Assembly (NCBI GenBank): GCA_001692895.1
Contig: KV748187.1
Span: 2,352,836-2,416,835 of the forward strand
DNA length: 64,000 nt
Reading direction: 5' to 3'
Source: Cenococcum geophilum 1.58
Taxonomy: Eukaryota > Ascomycota > Dothideomycetes > Gloniales > Gloniaceae
Positions 61,701 through 64,000 of this stretch are shown here, one piece after another. Position 1 is the first letter of the stretch, and each line of letters begins with the position of its first letter. The notes below the pieces were generated by a model that worked only from the letters and a program-made list of their open reading frames with translations, was not told the origin of the DNA and searched no databases. The translations under genes were made by a program, and so were the position numbers.

Positions 61701-63494
61701 GACTGAAATTGGAAATATGCCTGTCACCTCTAGAAACCGCTCAACTGCTGGAAAAGAAGAGGAGTGGTGAATGCAAGGAGTAAAATAGAATACGCGATGG
61801 TGTTGCTTGGATTAAGAACGATTTTCGATGGTTCGACATACCTCGGGGTTTTTCTCGCGAATGAGAAATATATTACTACCACCCACTCCTTCCACGACCT
61901 TCCGCACCACATCCCTTCTCTGGGCTCTTCATATCTTCCTCTACTGCTTTAATAAGTTGTACGAGCTCGGGACCGGTTCCGCGGGTCACACATACACACA
62001 TACACACATACATCTTCACTTACCCTTGTACAAAGTAATGTCTCGTCTGGCACCTTTTTTTTTCTCTTTGTTCTATTTCTATCCGGCGTTCTAGGCCCGA
62101 GCATTCTCGCTAGTCATGACGGGGGGAGGGTTTTGATTTCCTAGTCCGCATTTCTGCATCCACTACTCTCGCTTTGACTTGTTCGCGGCTCGGGTTCTCA
62201 CCTGAGATCATTTCTTTCGGTTCTTGGTTGTCGTTTTGGAGCACTCACTCCCATGTTGTTGGTTGTTGGTTGCTGGCTGTGGTTTGATTCACGTTTATCT
62301 TTGCTCCTGGACATGGAGCAACACGAAAGGGACTGGGCAAATTTTTTTTTTTGAGATGATGATTGAATTGAATTGAATCGAATTGATAGGACGTCATATG
62401 TATGTAGGCATGTCTTCGGGTGGGATATAATCATAAATACTCTTCATCGAATGCTCAAAAGATGTTACGAGGTGGTGATTGTCACTCAGCAAGTGCCACA
62501 GCGACGCATAACGGTCTCGCAAATCGTATCCTGGAATTAGTCCAAGCAAGGGCTCCCCGATGCAACGCGTGGGACTTGCTTGGCTCGCTTACACCAGCTT
62601 AGTCGCCGGGAATCTGGGGGAATTTATTTCCGCAACGCTAATTGGACGGAAATGTGCAACTCCTGCATTTTGCGGTGACCAGACGAGACTCCCGATTCTC
62701 CTGACTCCCTACCACGGCCACCTCTCTTTCAGCTTGTTGCCTGTTCGTATCAGCGCCAATAACCCTGCCAACAGGAAATTCTATTTACGGATCTGCTGCA
62801 GCTCAACACAACCCCCAGGTCCTGTTGCTCTACATATGCGCCTCGCTATTTTACAAGGAAGCCTCTTTTTTTACGAATCAGAAATCATCCCATCTCTGGC
62901 GTTGCTCACCTAGACCCATCTCATGGATGGTTTTCTGTTGAGTCAGGGCTGTGGCTCAAGCTATCAAGCGGTGTTTTTCTGACCCGCGAAGGGCGCTGGT
63001 CTTCATCTCCACCGTTTTGTGTGGCGTGGTTCCAAGACTGGTTATGGGTCCAATTAAGCGACGGATTTTGCTTAGATCCACAACCAAGCCAGGGCAAGTA
63101 GGCCGTGCACCATGCTAGCGGCCAATTACCTCGACGATCATTTGCTCACGGGCCTCTGGAAAGCCGCTTTGTTCTCACAGGAAATTCTTGTGGCTCTGCA
63201 ACACGAAGATGCGGGCATCCACTACTATTTGATATGGGATGCCTGGGCTTGATATGACCCCCTGGGGCCGTTTGTGGGTAGTCTTAGGAGGTTGGTGGGC
63301 GTGAAGGGGCTGGATATTTAAACAAAGGGCTTGGTCTCTCTTCTTGATCTTTCTCTTTCTTTCCCTGCAGCAGCTCTTCTGTCAACACTTCGACTTCTTT
63401 AGAGGATATTTTATCTCCTGTCACTCCTTACCATAAACCCTTCAAACATATATACTTTTTTAATACCAAACATCACTTTCACCACCTAGTCGCA
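61701..63494. promoter_or_regulatory. 3' flank of RhoGAP gene and promoter of the PLAC8 gene
   Basis: Simple repeats: (CA)n-type CACATACACACATACACACA at 61,988-62,007, and GAATT pentamers at 62,366-62,388. Near the right end, ATATTTAAACAAAG (63,316-63,329) is a TATA-like element. It is followed by a CT-rich tract (63,330-63,370) and a short ACATATATAC region. This is the promoter layout of strongly expressed fungal genes. No gene seen. Confidence 0.5.
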
Positions 63495-64000
63495 ATGTCT
63501 GACCAAAAGGCCGCCGGAGGTCCCATCGATAACCGTGATATCGATGACTGGAAGAACCGCTTCAACAAGACCATGGCCAACACTGACAAGTTCACTGCGC
63601 CATCCCCTGCTGGTGCTCGCCCATGGGGCACTGACTTTTTCTCCTGCTTCGCGCCCGTCGATCTCTGTACGTGATTTCCACAGCTCTCCAGTGAAGCTGG
63701 AATTGTGATGTGCCGCTAACAATCCGATGCAGGCCTGATCACCTGCTGCGTTCCCTGCGTGACCTTCGGCAAGACCCACCACCGCACGCGCAAGAACGGC
63801 AACATGGAGGGTTACGAGCCAATCAACACTTCGGTAAGCAATTTTGTTTTTTTATTTTCTCCTGGCCAAGGTCGGGTCATCACCGACGTTTTCTTGGCAA
63901 TTCCTCAGCCCAGCTCACTCAGCCCTATCATCTCGCCTTGTGCGGCCTGGCCTTGTCTCGCCCTGCCCCTGAATCACACTCGCTGACTCTGCCTCCCATG
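63495..64000 (+). CDS. PLAC8-family cysteine-rich protein (partial, runs off the window)
   Basis: Two exons are visible (63,495-63,666 and 63,733-63,833), followed by a donor GTAAGC; the third exon lies in or beyond the last bases. The reading MSDQKAAGGPIDNRDIDDWK, then ARPWGTDFFSCFAPVDLCLI, then TCCVPCVTFGKTHHRTRKN carries the Cys cluster CxxxxxxCxxxCCxPCxxFG. This is the PLAC8 (onzin/FCR-like) signature of small membrane-associated proteins, linked in plants to cell size and in fungi and plants to metal transport or resistance. Fungal members are usually 150-180 residues; about 91 are present. Substrate or role cannot be told from the sequence. Confidence 0.85.

Overview
The window comes from a filamentous ascomycete (Pezizomycotina; the protein sequences look most like Leotiomycetes, which is an inference without database support). 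The gene-bearing part has spliceosomal introns of mostly 39-100 bp with GTRNGT donors and CTAAC-type branch points. The proteins are fungal housekeeping families: ATG1, dolichol kinase, DED1, cyclophilin B, mitochondrial uS13, a BEM3-like RhoGAP and a putative INO80 subunit. The first ~19 kb is an AT-rich, stop-riddled block whose repeat copies differ mainly by transitions, as expected of repeat-induced point mutation (RIP).

Region 1 (1-~18,950) is a retrotransposon graveyard. A degenerate minisatellite (1-360) is followed by a minus-strand Copia-order element (about 1,618-6,537) cut at its 3' side by an LTR-like repeat (1,410-1,617). A plus-strand Copia element then runs in four pieces from about 6,540 to 18,451. 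It is split by a long minus-strand LINE (about 7,576-13,130), a 5'-truncated copy of the same LINE (about 14,640-16,897) and a 193-bp GC-rich solo LTR (17,027-17,219). Each insertion is bounded by a target-site duplication (16, 15 and 5 bp), and deleting each insertion plus one duplication copy restores the Copia reading register.

Region 2 (19,481-35,386), minus-strand genes: a six-exon MFS transporter, the autophagy kinase ATG1, SEC59-type dolichol kinase (ER lipid glycosylation) and an M1 zinc aminopeptidase. A 327-bp pogo/Fot1-type MITE sits between the last two.

Region 3 (36,884-41,457): a secreted class-3 lipase divergent from a six-TM membrane protein, then a truncated dienelactone-hydrolase relic, an AT-rich patch and a tRNA-His-like sequence.

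Region 4 (42,276-51,044): the putative INO80 subunit IES1, the DEAD-box helicase DED1, an ER cyclophilin whose last intron switches between a soluble HAEL-ending form and a membrane-anchored form, and mitochondrial uS13 divergent from it.

Region 5 (51,045-57,133) is gene-poor, with a decayed inverted copy of the MITE and a 10-bp minisatellite. Region 6 (57,134-64,000) has a PX-PH-RhoGAP protein and, at the right edge, the start of a PLAC8-family gene. The genes do not form a pathway cluster. Exon limits were deduced by joining reading frames at plausible splice sites; no transcript data were available.
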